DNA of 64,000 nucleotides from DATMFV01 sp035555975 (GTDB taxonomy: Bacteria > Verrucomicrobiota > Verrucomicrobiia > Chthoniobacterales > Chthoniobacteraceae), in the NCBI GenBank assembly GCA_035555975.1, contig DATMFV010000084.1, positions 22,146 through 86,145 of the forward strand, given 5' to 3'. The notes beneath the pieces are model-generated. The model was given only the letters and a program-made list of their open reading frames with translations, was not told where the DNA came from and did not search any database. Position 1 is the stretch's first letter. Each line of letters opens with the position of its first letter. A program made the translations under genes and the position numbers. Below are positions 1 to 9,087 of this stretch, in pieces.

Positions 1-2
1 GA

Positions 3-146
3 ATCGCCGGGCACGAACTCTCCCATGCCCCGGATACCGTGGCCCGCCAGCGCCTCGCAAGCCGCAAGGTATTTGGCGATCCCTTCGAATCCGGCGCAGG
101 CCAACCGGGCATCCGGTGGGGCTGGGAGGATATTTCCCACATTTAG
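3..146 (+). CDS. C-terminal end of an unidentified protein (partial)
   Basis: The window opens inside an open frame that ends with TAG at 144-146. The last 47 residues are visible, ending GIRWGWEDISHI. I prefer this frame because the residue mix (RQRLASRKVFGDPFESG, then GQPGIRWG) looks like normal protein, while the other two frames are Pro/Arg-rich and look like shadows. It ends 5 bases before the ATG of the deacetylase-like gene, so the two are probably co-transcribed. The family is not recognised and the N-terminus lies outside the window. Confidence 0.5.
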   Translation: MAGHELSHAPDTVARQRLASRKVFGDPFESGAGQPGIRWGWEDISHI

Positions 147-151
147 CTAAT

Positions 152-1267
152 ATGATGAATCACCCATTACGCCATTGCCTGGATTGGCAACATGAACCCG
201 CCGTCGTCTTTGAAAGTGATGACTGGGGCGCGTGCGAGCATGCCCCCAGCGCCGGGGAGTGGAAGCGCCAGCTTGCCGCAACCCCGCCCGCAGCGTGGCC
301 GCCGTACTTCAACGCCAAGCTGGAATCTCCAGCCGAGATGGAGCGGCTGGCGGACCTCCTTGATTCCGTACGGGATGCGCAAGGCCGCCCCGCACGGTTC
401 ACCGCCTTTACCTGCCTGGCCAACCCGGATTTCGACAAAATCTCCACCAGCGGCTTCACTGAATATTACGACCGGTTCGTGGATGAAGGATTTCCCGCGC
501 CATGGCAGGGGGAAGGCGTGGTGACGGCATGGCGCGGCGCGATGAAGCGCGGCGTCTGGGCTCCGGAATTTCATACCCGTTTTCACCACACCCACGGCGG
601 AGACTGGCTGGCCCTGTTGCGGGACCCGGGCGAAACCGGGCAAACCGCCCGAAACCGCTTCGCCGCCCGCATTTACAGCCAGGATCGCCACTACCCGGAA
701 TACCGCGCGATGTCGCGTGAAGAGATTGCCGCATGGGTGCGTCCCGCCGTTGCGGCCTTCGAACGCCTCTTCGGCTTCCGGCCGGATGCCGGGGTGACCA
801 GCGACGCCACAGCGGAAGTGGAAGCCGTCTGGGCCGAATGCGGCATCCGCACCTTTTGCCTGCGCAACTTCGCGATCCCCGGTGCCGCGCCTCTTGTCTA
901 TCATACCAAGCCTTGGAACAACCAGGACCCGGCTACCCCCATGGGCGCGTGGAACGCCGGGACGGATGTCATCTACCTTTCCCGGAACATCTTCTTCGAG
1001 CCGGGGTTTGACCCGGCGTACTCCTTCGAAACCATCATGGACCATGTCCGGCAGGTCTGGGCGCGAAACGAACCGGCCGTCTTCAGCACTCATCGCCTTA
1101 ACTATGTCAACTACCGGCCAGAGGTCGCCGAGCAGGGGCTGCGGGAACTGCGGCGCGTGCTGAAACGGCTCGCCGAAGTGCCGCGCATCCGGTTTCTGAC
1201 CACGCGCGAAGTGGCGGCGCTCTATCGCCACGGTAACCTGCCATCTCCTTGGAAGACAAGATCATGA
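152..1267 (+). CDS. polysaccharide deacetylase-like protein
   Basis: A 371-residue protein read from ATG 152; ATG 155 is equally possible, and a GTG at 116 in the same frame would overlap the preceding gene. It has the plan of a carbohydrate-esterase-4-like (NodB-type) TIM barrel: a VVFESDDWG strand near the N-terminus placing the Asp pair, an EFHTRFHHTHGGDW segment supplying histidines, a VTSDATAE strand, and FSTHRLNY near the C-terminus. Such enzymes remove acetyl groups from N- or O-acetylated glycans. The heparinase-like gene follows 42 bases downstream on the same strand, so both may act on one polymer. Family assignment is by motif layout only, and no signal peptide is seen. Confidence 0.6.
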   Translation: MMNHPLRHCLDWQHEPAVVFESDDWGACEHAPSAGEWKRQLAATPPAAWPPYFNAKLESPAEMERLADLLDSVRDAQGRPARFTAFTCLANPDFDKISTSGFTEYYDRFVDEGFPAPWQGEGVVTAWRGAMKRGVWAPEFHTRFHHTHGGDWLALLRDPGETGQTARNRFAARIYSQDRHYPEYRAMSREEIAAWVRPAVAAFERLFGFRPDAGVTSDATAEVEAVWAECGIRTFCLRNFAIPGAAPLVYHTKPWNNQDPATPMGAWNAGTDVIYLSRNIFFEPGFDPAYSFETIMDHVRQVWARNEPAVFSTHRLNYVNYRPEVAEQGLRELRRVLKRLAEVPRIRFLTTREVAALYRHGNLPSPWKTRS

Positions 1268-1309
1268 AACGAGGCGCTGGAATGAAATGCACCGGATGAA
1301 ATACCCCCC

Positions 1310-3538
1310 ATGAACTCTTCGAACGCACCGGCAGATTTTCCCTTCACCCAGACCGGAGATGGGTTGTGCGGCACCTGGAAACTGGAAACCGGGCTCTGGC
1401 AGGTGACTTTACTGGCCAGAGGCACCCGCGAACAATGGGAAGCATTGTATTTCCCGCTCTGGCACTATGGAAACTCCGGGGAGCGGACCGGCCCGTGGGA
1501 CTTCAGCCTCGACCCGGAGCGGAAGGGAACGCCGTTGTTGCCCGCGTTCTGGGTCTACCTGAACGGGCGGAAACTGGGCCTATGGTTTTTCCAGCGCCCG
1601 ACACCAGCGGATATTGAGGCGCGTCTGTTCCGGGGGCGTCTCGCTTTTCTGATGCAGGAGACGGGCACCTGCGAACTGCGATTGGAACGCTATCGCCCGG
1701 AGTGCGTGGATTGGCTTGGCGGATGGCTTGAGCCCGATCCGGAGGATCAATTTCTGGCCGCAACCGGTCTTCCAGAAACACCCCGGCGCGAACCGCCTGC
1801 CCGCGCATGGGCCCGGGAAGCCTATTGGCAGGAGCGCCGGAACGCGCTCGGCCATGGCTTGGCGCGGTTTCGTCAACCTCTGGAGGCGGCATTTGAAGCG
1901 GTGCGGTTGCCCATGGGGCATGATTTCATTCGCCATGCCAACGGAAGGGTGGTGACCAAGGACATCGCCGGGCCAAACGATCTCCGCCTGCTTTTTGCCG
2001 CCTGGAAAATCACGGGAGGCGACATGTGGCGGCGGCGGTTGATGGAAGAGCTGGAGCCGTACCTTGATCTCCCGCACTGGAGCGGCAAGGCCGAAGATAT
2101 CTACGGCTACGGCGGAGATTATGCCGTGGCCCATGCCTTCCGGGTGCTGGCGGGGCTGCTGAAGCCGTTGCGGGAAGTGCTGGATGCGCAAGCGCATGCC
2201 CGCCTCAAAGCCTGTCTGCTGGGGGTGGGGAATCGCTTTCTTGAATGTGCGCTGTTGATGCGGGATTACTGGGGAGGCTCCGTTCTGCAGGACCACGGCA
2301 TCAAGTCCGTCATGGCCTTTACCGCCGGGGCGCTCGCATTGCGCGGCGAATTTGAGGCTGCGGAGCGGTGGCTATGCTGGGCGCTGCCACGGATGGAGCG
2401 GGTACTGGCCGCCGTGCCGCGCGACGGGATTCCGCCCAGTTCGTATCAAAGCCTTAGGCTTTATACCGCTGAACTGCTGAACGCCCGCGAGGAGTTGCTG
2501 GCCTGGACGGGGCGCGATCTTTTGCACGAGGAACCGTGGCGACGCCTGCCGGATTCTCTGGAGCCGGCATGGCATCACCCGACCGTGTCTCCCTGGCAGG
2601 TGGATGGCGGCCATCCGTTCCTGAGCGCATTGGCTGAGGAGTTTGGCGACCCTCGGGCGCAGGCATGGGAAGAGTCGCTCCTTTCCCGGCTGGAGACGGT
2701 CTACGGAAGCCGCATTCTTGCCAGTGCGGTGTTGGAGAGCTTTTTGGTGCGCACGGAGCACCCGCCGGTCGAGGCGCGCGCGGCGGATGCGCGTCCGCTT
2801 TATTGGCTGCGCGACAGCGGTTGGGTTGCCTGCCTGACTCCCCGTACGCAATGGGGACTGGTCGTGCGAGCGGGGCCGGTGGGAGGTTATCACGCGTTCG
2901 CCCATGCTTCCGGGCCTTGCGACCGCCTCGGCGGGCCGCCAACGGAAGGGCACTTCCGGCTCGCCCGCAGAGGGAGACCCCTCTTTGCTTCTCCGGCCTC
3001 ACCCTATTTTCTGCACTCGGGCACCGGTTCCATCCTCTCCATCAACGGGCGCGGGCAGGTGGGAGATATTGGCTACCCGATGTCGCTTCCCGCGTGGAAC
3101 GGCCCCTGGGGCGAAATCCGCCTTGCGCAATGGGAGCCCCGGGAGGGACGGGCGAGGATCGTGGTGGATCTCTCCCGCGTTTACCCGCCGGAGTGCGGGC
3201 TGCTTGCCTATACGCGGGAATGGGTGCTGGAGGAAACCTCCGACTCTCTGCGGATCATCGACCGCCTCGCCCTTGCCCACCCGGCGGAATTGACGTGGCG
3301 ATTCCAGCTTGCGCCAGAGGTCGACTCGGAGTGCCACGAGGCGGAGGCCCGCCTCCTCCTTGCCGGCGAACGCTTCCGGTTTCGGGCCGTACCACCGGAG
3401 CGGTTGTCGTCCTGGACGATAGCGGCCACCCGGCAGATTCATAGCTATACGTCGGATGGGATTCCTCACACCCACCTGTTGCAAACCACCCGAACCCGAT
3501 CCGCTGGCGGCGTGTTTGAATGGATTCTGGGGACGTAA
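1310..3538 (+). CDS. heparinase II/III-like family protein
   Basis: A 742-residue protein from ATG 1310. The middle (about residues 170-430) reads as an alpha-helical toroid with repeated aromatic helices (for example DLRLLFAAWKITGGDMW and YGYGGDYAVAHAF). The C-terminal third is beta-rich (YWLRDSGWVACLTPRTQWG, GSILSINGRGQVGDIGYP), as in the heparinase II/III-type beta-sandwich, where a surface His/Tyr set abstracts the uronate C5 proton. Without alignment I cannot show that the catalytic His and Tyr are kept. No signal peptide is visible. It ends 29 bases before the left att repeat, so it lies just outside the island, though a second heparinase-like gene sits inside the island at 24807-26624. 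Confidence 0.55.
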   Translation: MNSSNAPADFPFTQTGDGLCGTWKLETGLWQVTLLARGTREQWEALYFPLWHYGNSGERTGPWDFSLDPERKGTPLLPAFWVYLNGRKLGLWFFQRPTPADIEARLFRGRLAFLMQETGTCELRLERYRPECVDWLGGWLEPDPEDQFLAATGLPETPRREPPARAWAREAYWQERRNALGHGLARFRQPLEAAFEAVRLPMGHDFIRHANGRVVTKDIAGPNDLRLLFAAWKITGGDMWRRRLMEELEPYLDLPHWSGKAEDIYGYGGDYAVAHAFRVLAGLLKPLREVLDAQAHARLKACLLGVGNRFLECALLMRDYWGGSVLQDHGIKSVMAFTAGALALRGEFEAAERWLCWALPRMERVLAAVPRDGIPPSSYQSLRLYTAELLNAREELLAWTGRDLLHEEPWRRLPDSLEPAWHHPTVSPWQVDGGHPFLSALAEEFGDPRAQAWEESLLSRLETVYGSRILASAVLESFLVRTEHPPVEARAADARPLYWLRDSGWVACLTPRTQWGLVVRAGPVGGYHAFAHASGPCDRLGGPPTEGHFRLARRGRPLFASPASPYFLHSGTGSILSINGRGQVGDIGYPMSLPAWNGPWGEIRLAQWEPREGRARIVVDLSRVYPPECGLLAYTREWVLEETSDSLRIIDRLALAHPAELTWRFQLAPEVDSECHEAEARLLLAGERFRFRAVPPERLSSWTIAATRQIHSYTSDGIPHTHLLQTTRTRSAGGVFEWILGT

Positions 3539-3567
3539 CCCGACGAAAACGATTCACTCCGACCTGC

Positions 3568-3632
3568 TTTTGTCCGGCTCTGTCAGGCCAGGTCCGGAAA
3601 TCGGAACTGGCTGCCTTACTAGGACTCGAACC
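3568..3632 (+). repeat. left attachment repeat (attL), 65 bp
   Basis: Direct copy of 41125-41189, differing at two positions (G/A in the middle and C/T just before the tRNA part). It starts TTTTGTCCGGCTCTG and ends ACTAGGACTCGAACC. Bases from about 3608 match the CCA end, acceptor strand and part of the T arm of tRNA-Gln. After 3632 the two copies diverge completely, so the tRNA gene is not complete here. Confidence 0.85.
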
Positions 3633-3809
3633 GCCGCCAAAGCCCCACAGCATCAACGAGTTACAAATCTCGACTCACAAATAGACTCACAAGCCAAAAT
3701 TTCGTCTCCAGATCCCGACCTCCAACGGGTGATCGATGCATGGGACAAGCTTCCAAAAAACCTCCGAATGGCAATCGTGGCAATTGTCGGTCACTCTGGT
3801 ACCCGGTAG
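3633..3809 (+). pseudogene. detached C-terminal tail of the island integrase
   Basis: The frame that runs through the att repeat continues for 58 codons to TAG at 3807-3809. It contains NLDSQIDSQ and DPDLQRVIDAWDKLP followed by NLRMAIVAIV. The att repeat is in the same reading frame here as in the integrase gene at 39885-41192, where the tRNA supplies an early stop. The tail motif resembles tails I associate with integrases of Planctomycetota and Verrucomicrobiota (recollection, not a search). I read this as the 3' end of the integrase gene, separated from its body by integration. As it stands it has no start or catalytic part and is probably untranslated. Confidence 0.65.
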
Positions 3810-3908
3810 CCGCACCGACGTAAATGCTCCCCCATCCGACGGGTGCCAAACTCCGTGAATTGCAGGGCAATCTCGTCCATACACCGCATGAGCCTTTAGT
3901 CGGCCTCA
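3791..3908 (-). pseudogene. IS3-family transposase fragment
   Basis: Reading the minus strand from about 3908 gives AEAD, a stop, then RLMRCMDEIALQFTEFGTRR, MGEHLRRCGYRVPE and a stop. This resembles the N-terminal part of IS3-type OrfB proteins, where a LMR-ID-E----FGSRRM---L-R-GY pattern is usual. Only about 35 residues remain and an in-frame stop interrupts them. No inverted repeats were found. It is a short relic lying between the integrase tail and the JetA remnant. Confidence 0.4.
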
Positions 3909-4593
3909 GCCAGCTTCGCGGCGGGGACGAGAGCAGTGTGTTGCGCCGTATGGTCCTGCCCATTGTGTCGGACAAGGTACACGATAGTCGATGAAGCTTC
4001 CCTTGTGGTTGAGAAACAACTCGAGGCTGGCGGGATCGGGGTCGATCCGTTGTTGCAAAGTGCGAAGAAACATTTGCACCCATCGGGTCAGTTCTTCAAA
4101 CCGACTGGTCAAATCGCGCAGGGAGAGGACGACCCGCCCTTCATCAAGCGGTTCTTCCCCGGCCAACGCGAGAAGCTGATGCAATTGCTGACGGATCTCC
4201 AGCAGTGCGGTTGCCTGGAATTCGCCCGGCTGCTCAAGAACCTGATGGTAGAGGGCAATCGCCTGGTCCGCGGCTTCCCCCCCCGCAGCGGTGAGCTGAC
4301 AAAGACAACGGGGGCGGTAAAACTCTTCAGCGGCGGTAATTTCCGAGTGATCCTGATGCGCTTCAAGGTTGCCCCATTGGCAAAGCTGTGCCAAAACCGC
4401 ATCGATCTCCCCCTCCTGATCTTCCATCCTTGCCTCTCCGACGACCTGGTGCGCACTTCGAGCGGGCGCAGATGAAGATAAAGGTTACCTTCGCCTCCAG
4501 GAAAGCCGCCATAACTGCACGATAAAGCGAGACTTTCTCTGCATTGAGATGAGAGAAGACCATCAGTTGCGGAACTGATCCAAGGGCGGACAT
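3906..4593 (-). pseudogene. jetA: frameshifted remnant of Wadjet JetA (DUF2397)
   Basis: Three successive minus-strand frames give consecutive pieces of one DUF2397 protein. The first (from an ATG at 4593) reads MVFSHLNAEKVSLYRAVM and AAFLEAKVTF. The second reads LYLHLRPLEV. The third (from 4427) reads LCQWGNLEAHQD, EEFYRPRCLCQLTA, LRDLTSRFEELTR, LQQRIDPD and HKGSFIDY. Order and spacing follow the family, whose members are normally about 450-500 residues; only the N-terminal half is present and it breaks off after IDYR. DUF2397 is the JetA component of type III Wadjet, an SMC-like plasmid-defence complex. No jetB, jetC or jetD is visible, so this is a dead relic. Confidence 0.7.
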
Positions 4594-4940
4594 CGGGTTT
4601 ATCGTAGCCTGAGTTTCCCGGGGTGCAAAGCCTGAAACGCCACTTGGGCTTGCGTCTGCCCAAACGCTCGGAGGCCGCGAGAAACATTGAAGTCCGCTCA
4701 GCAAAGCCGCCACGGCCAAAAGAAAGAAAAGCGGCGATGAATGGAAGCGAGCCGCTGGAAGTCAGGGGTGGAAGATAGTTCAATAACTCTGGACGATCCT
4801 CTATTGTGACTTGCGACATTGCCGCCTAATTTTCCCCCGTCTTTTACAAGTAAAGCATTTCCATCGACGAAGTTTTCCCTCCCTGACACAACCACCTTTC
4901 ACCGTCCACCACTACTTGATCCATCGGGCATCTGCACCCG
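4594..4940. other. intergenic, upstream of the first GH39 gene
   Basis: No convincing gene. A minus-strand frame ending near 4690 encodes a short hydrophobic stretch (SPLFFLLAVAALLSGL) without a usable ATG, possibly debris of an exported protein. At 4843-4854 lies the palindrome-like TTTAC-AA-GTAAA, which recurs at 5985-5996 inside the GH39 gene. The promoter for the GH39/ABC run must lie here, but I cannot place -35/-10 boxes with confidence. Confidence 0.4.
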
Positions 4941-7484
4941 GTGAGCCAAAGTCCCCTTTTGCAAATGACCGGTTTACTCTATCTTATCGCCTTCCTTCTG
5001 GTCAGTGCGCCCCTCTTCGGTCAGAATCTCCTTCCCAATGGCGACTTCACGCTGGGAATGGAACACTGGAGCCTCCGGCGCCAAGACAAGAATGTGCCGC
5101 CGGTTGAAATCGTCCCACAGGGGCATGACGGTAAGCCCGCGCTCCGGCTCAGCGGGAAATCATCGGTCGAATCCAACCTGATTTTCCTCCCCTCCCCCAT
5201 TGTCTCCGTCAGCGGCTGGATGAAATGGTCCGGCGTCGTGCCTGAGCCTAGGCGCTACAACCAAGCCGCCCTTATCGTCCAATATTTCGACAAAGGCGGC
5301 AAGATCCTCGGACACAAGGTCGCCATCGCGAAAAACGGAACTGGCGATTGGACGAATTTCAATAAAGAAATGGTGTTTCCCGAAGCGGCAGTTTCAGTAA
5401 AGATCGTGCCGCAGGGAAAACAGGCTCACGGCGGTACGATCTGGTTTTCAGAACTCCAGGTCGTGCCCGCCAAACAAGAATCCGCCGCAGTGGAGCCGTC
5501 CGGGGAGAATCTCGTGGTCAACCCCGGGTTCGAACTCGAAGCGGGGGGCCAGTCCCTGAACTGGCATTTCCCTTCCGGTGTCGACTGGGATGGAATGGCG
5601 CTTAACCCCGATATCGGCCGCAATGTGCATTGGCGCGCCTCCGGAAACGCAATGGGCAATCTCAGCCTCAATCTCACGGGACCGGCCACGGCTGTCTCCG
5701 AGACGATCGATGTGAAGCCTGGTGTCTATGACGCCGGAGCGTGGATGAAAACCAGCGGCGTAGTCACCGGAAAGGAGCGTTTCTGCCGAGCCGGGGTCCA
5801 GATCGTCTACTTCGACGACCACGGTCGAAAGATCCGGCATACCCAACTCGCCGCCATGGACGGCACGACTGGCTGGAGGGCGTACCAACGGGAAGTCGTG
5901 GTGCCTGAAAAGGCCAGCAAGGCCCAGATCTGGGTGCGCCTTTACGACTCGGCGTCCGGAGAGGCCTGGTTCGACAAGATATCCTTTACAAGTAAAATGT
6001 CGCTCCCAGCGGAGAAAATCGACCGGTCGACGGCAGATATTGCGATCGACTTTCAGAAAACGGAAGGGAAATTCCCCTACCATATCGACGGAATCAACGG
6101 TCATTATCCGGCGCTCTATGACCGATTACCCTGGAAATTTGTCATCGATGGGCTTGCCGTCCGGCGCATGGGTGCACGTTACATCCGGTTCCAGGAAGGA
6201 TGTTCCATGACCGAGGTCACCCGCCTCCCCGATGGCTCCATGGCTTATGATTTCTCCAGGGAGGGGGAGTTACTGCACCGGATCACGGGCCTCGGGCTTA
6301 AACCGCTCATTGTCCTGGAGAGTACGCCCAACGCCCTTTCTTCCAGGCCGTCGGCCCGCCGTCGCAATAATCGCTACCCTCCCCGGGATTACGATGAGTG
6401 GGAAGACTATATCTACCGCTTCATCTCCTACCTGCGCAGGGAATTCGGGGACCGGGAACTTGTCGGCTGGCGTTTTGAAACCTGGAACGAGCCCGACGCC
6501 ACAAACTATTTCAAAGGCACTCCGGACGACTTGGCCAAAATCCAGAAGCATACCGTTGCTGCGGCGCGGCGCGCCTTTCCGGAAATCCAGATCGGCACTC
6601 CCGGCTTTGCCTCACCAGGCAACGCGCTGGACAACCTGCTCGCACATTTCGACAGAAGCCACGGCCAATACCCGATTTCGTTCGTCTCGTGGCATCTCTA
6701 CTCGACGGGAACCGGCATGCCCTCCACCCTTTCGCTCAGGCACAATCTCAAACTCGCTGCCGATTCGATCGAAGCCCACTCATGGGCGGTGGCGTTGCCG
6801 CGATACATCACCGAATGGAACTCGGCATCGGGCAATAATTCGTATATCGGGACCGCCTACAATGCCGCCTACGCCCTTTCGGCTCTTCGCCGGATCAAGG
6901 ACAGCGGGATCGACCTGCTTTTCGTCTTTGTGGACTGCGAGAGCCTTGCCCCCGGAGGTAATGGCTCGCCGGAAAATGCATTCTACAAGAAAAAGGGGCT
7001 CATATCAACCACCGGCCTCATCCGGCCGTACGCCCGTTCCTTTGAACTCCTGCATCGCATGCGGGGAGAAAAGGTCAGCGCCGCGAGTTCCAATCGGCCG
7101 GTGGAAGCTCTCGCATCGGCAAACGTTCAAGGAAAATGGGTCGTCCTTTGGAATTACGTGGAGGATCCAAGAGAAAACTTTACGACAAAGGTGAACCTCA
7201 CCATCGCCGGATTGCCCCCTTCCACCACCGTGGCGGTGCAGCAACGTACCCTTGACCAGAGAAATGATCCCTTCCCCCGCTGGAAGGCGCTCGGCTCGCC
7301 CGATCTGAACAAAGAAAAGGAGCTCTGGAAAAAGCTCGATCAGGTCACAGGTCTTGATTCAAACCTCGAAACGGTCATGCTCAAAACAACGGCATCCGGC
7401 GTGGCGACGCTTTCGATAGATCTCCCCGTCTTCTCTATCCTAAGCCTGCTGATTCCGTCGCAAAACCCCGCCGCCCCCCAATGA
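4941..7484 (+). CDS. large GH39-type glycoside hydrolase with N-terminal carbohydrate-binding regions
   Basis: An 847-residue exported enzyme. Residues ~9-27 (LLYLIAFLLVSAPLFGQN) form a signal peptide. Two beta-sandwich carbohydrate-binding-like modules follow, each opening with the same phrase (NLLPNGDFTLGMEHW at ~30; NLVVNPGFELEAGG at ~190) and ending with WFSEL or WFDKISF. The catalytic (beta/alpha)8 domain spans roughly 370-740. ETWNEPD (~512-518) carries the acid/base Glu and YITEWN (~622-627) the nucleophile, as in clan GH-A family 39 (beta-xylosidases and alpha-L-iduronidases). It is the first gene of the ABC importer run and overlaps the next gene by 4 bases. A close paralogue of 852 residues lies at 22222-24780. 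The substrate is unknown. Confidence 0.8.
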   Translation: MSQSPLLQMTGLLYLIAFLLVSAPLFGQNLLPNGDFTLGMEHWSLRRQDKNVPPVEIVPQGHDGKPALRLSGKSSVESNLIFLPSPIVSVSGWMKWSGVVPEPRRYNQAALIVQYFDKGGKILGHKVAIAKNGTGDWTNFNKEMVFPEAAVSVKIVPQGKQAHGGTIWFSELQVVPAKQESAAVEPSGENLVVNPGFELEAGGQSLNWHFPSGVDWDGMALNPDIGRNVHWRASGNAMGNLSLNLTGPATAVSETIDVKPGVYDAGAWMKTSGVVTGKERFCRAGVQIVYFDDHGRKIRHTQLAAMDGTTGWRAYQREVVVPEKASKAQIWVRLYDSASGEAWFDKISFTSKMSLPAEKIDRSTADIAIDFQKTEGKFPYHIDGINGHYPALYDRLPWKFVIDGLAVRRMGARYIRFQEGCSMTEVTRLPDGSMAYDFSREGELLHRITGLGLKPLIVLESTPNALSSRPSARRRNNRYPPRDYDEWEDYIYRFISYLRREFGDRELVGWRFETWNEPDATNYFKGTPDDLAKIQKHTVAAARRAFPEIQIGTPGFASPGNALDNLLAHFDRSHGQYPISFVSWHLYSTGTGMPSTLSLRHNLKLAADSIEAHSWAVALPRYITEWNSASGNNSYIGTAYNAAYALSALRRIKDSGIDLLFVFVDCESLAPGGNGSPENAFYKKKGLISTTGLIRPYARSFELLHRMRGEKVSAASSNRPVEALASANVQGKWVVLWNYVEDPRENFTTKVNLTIAGLPPSTTVAVQQRTLDQRNDPFPRWKALGSPDLNKEKELWKKLDQVTGLDSNLETVMLKTTASGVATLSIDLPVFSILSLLIPSQNPAAPQ

Positions 7485-8266
7485 GTACCATGTCCATCGA
7501 GAAAATCGCCATGAAGTCCCGGTGTATTTTCGAAGAGCATTTTCATGACGAACGGTGGCGGGACCGGTGGTGGGTCGAATCCCAAGGTGCCGTGGTAGGC
7601 CGCACCGAAGCAGGGATCACGATCTCCAATCCGCAATCCGGCACGAGCGGTGGTACGACGATCTGGCTGCGCCGCCGCCTCCCGGAGAACGTAATCGTTC
7701 GCGTCGGGGCACGCACCCACGCTCCCGTCGAAGGTAACGCCTGTAATCTCAACGTCGTTTTGCATGCATTGGAGCCGGACGGTGCCCCTGTACGCCCGGG
7801 CCGCTCGGGCGATTATCCCGAACTCCATGTGATCCCGAATCTGATCGTCACCTTTACGGGTGGCTCCGCTCCCGGGTGGTCTCGCATTCGCCGCAATCCG
7901 GGTTTCCGACTCGTTTCGGAAGCCGCCTGCCGAGCCGAGCCGAACCGGCAATATGAACTGGATTACGTCCTAAATCAGGGGCAGATCGCCGTATGGATTA
8001 ATGGGGAATGCAGACATTGCTGGCGCGATGCACAACCTCTTAATGGCGGCTATTTCGGCTTGAGAACCTGGTGTAGCAATGTCTCGTTCACAGCCGTGCG
8101 AATCGGCGTGCCAGATGGAACAAGCCCCCTCGACCCGATGCTTCCGGAACACGAGATCACACCCGAACGCACCGTCGCCATGATGGACGACCAGTCGCTT
8201 ACTACTCTGGTTTCCCCTGAATTTTCATGCAAAAAAGATATCGCAAGTTGGGCGGCATCGTCATAG
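7481..8266 (+). CDS. DUF1961-like (concanavalin A-type) protein
   Basis: 261 residues; the start overlaps the GH39 stop (ATGA), though ATG 7490 or 7511 may be used instead. The body is a beta-sandwich with CIFEEHFHDERWRDRW near the start, RRRLPENVIVRV, NLNVVLHALEPDG, GRSGDYPEL-IPNLIVTF, SRIRRNPGF and GGYFGLRTWCSNVSF at the end. This is the plan of DUF1961/LamG-like proteins that accompany polysaccharide lyases and hydrolases. No signal peptide is visible. The gene runs 40 bases into the start of the next one. Role inferred: binding or processing of the same glycan. Family membership rests on recalled motif similarity. Confidence 0.55.
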   Translation: MSTMSIEKIAMKSRCIFEEHFHDERWRDRWWVESQGAVVGRTEAGITISNPQSGTSGGTTIWLRRRLPENVIVRVGARTHAPVEGNACNLNVVLHALEPDGAPVRPGRSGDYPELHVIPNLIVTFTGGSAPGWSRIRRNPGFRLVSEAACRAEPNRQYELDYVLNQGQIAVWINGECRHCWRDAQPLNGGYFGLRTWCSNVSFTAVRIGVPDGTSPLDPMLPEHEITPERTVAMMDDQSLTTLVSPEFSCKKDIASWAASS

Positions 8267-9087
8267 GTGCGTTCGTGGCAGGATGGCCATCTTTCCCGAT
8301 TTCCGCCCGCGAAGCTGCACAACCTTCTCACGTCGAACTGGGGCAAGCCTGGCAGAACGCGGAAAACTTCCTCTTTAACCAAGCCTACAAGGCCTTCAGA
8401 AACGCAAACGATGCCCCCGCCCGCCAACGCGAACTCGGCATTGCGGCAACCTTGCTCAACCTGCAACCGCGTACGCGCAGCCACCTTGAGGCCGCAAAAA
8501 AATCCCTGCAAAAACTCATCGACGGCTCCAACAGCGACGAAGTGGCGATCACTGCGACCTACCTGTTGGCCCGGATGGCCCTCTTCTACGAAGATTCTCC
8601 ACAGGTTGAAAAGGCGCGGCAATATTACCGAAAATTGCTTGAGCATCATGCAGGAAATGCGGTTGCGGAACACAGCGCAGCACAACTGGTTTATGTCGAT
8701 CTCTATGAGCCGGGCCCGGCAGCGGAACGTAGCCGACGCTTTGCCGAACTGGAAACCCTTGGGCCGCTCCTTAAAACGTCATCCGGTCGTTTGAATTATC
8801 ATCTGAACATGGGAAATGCCTATATCGATTTTAGCGGCCCACGAGCTAAAGCGATCGAACATTTCCTGGCTGCGGATGCGGAGGGGATGACGCGCTGGCA
8901 AATTGAATCGGCCACCTGGATCGCCATTGGAGAACTGGCACGGGCCGAAGGAAAAGACGCCTTGGCGATGACGTACTATCAAAAATTTCTCAAAAAATAT
9001 CAACGCGATAATCGCGCCTATACGATCGGGAGATTCTTGAAATTACTTCAATCCAAAGCGGAGAATAAGCCCATCGTCCATCCATGA
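8227..9087 (+). CDS. exported TPR-like protein
   Basis: 286 residues. The N-terminus (MQKRYRKLGGIVIGAFVAGW to about residue 28) is a signal peptide. The rest is helical hairpins of TPR type: NAENFLFNQAYKAFRNA, AITATYLLARMALFYED, ARQYYRKLLEHHAGNAVAEH, LNYHLNMGNAYIDF and ALAMTYYQKFLKKYQRD. No enzyme motif is seen. It overlaps the gene before it by 40 bases and the binding-protein gene after it by 4, so all are one transcript. A scaffold role around the importer or hydrolase in the periplasm is possible but unproven. Confidence 0.6.
   Translation: MQKRYRKLGGIVIGAFVAGWPSFPISAREAAQPSHVELGQAWQNAENFLFNQAYKAFRNANDAPARQRELGIAATLLNLQPRTRSHLEAAKKSLQKLIDGSNSDEVAITATYLLARMALFYEDSPQVEKARQYYRKLLEHHAGNAVAEHSAAQLVYVDLYEPGPAAERSRRFAELETLGPLLKTSSGRLNYHLNMGNAYIDFSGPRAKAIEHFLAADAEGMTRWQIESATWIAIGELARAEGKDALAMTYYQKFLKKYQRDNRAYTIGRFLKLLQSKAENKPIVHP

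Noticed and set aside
167..1231. 354-codon minus-strand ORF
   Set aside because: It is antisense to the deacetylase-like gene and has no recognisable motif.
3568..3632. Second tRNA-Gln gene at the left end
   Set aside because: Only the 3' ~25 bases of the tRNA are present; anticodon and D arms are missing.
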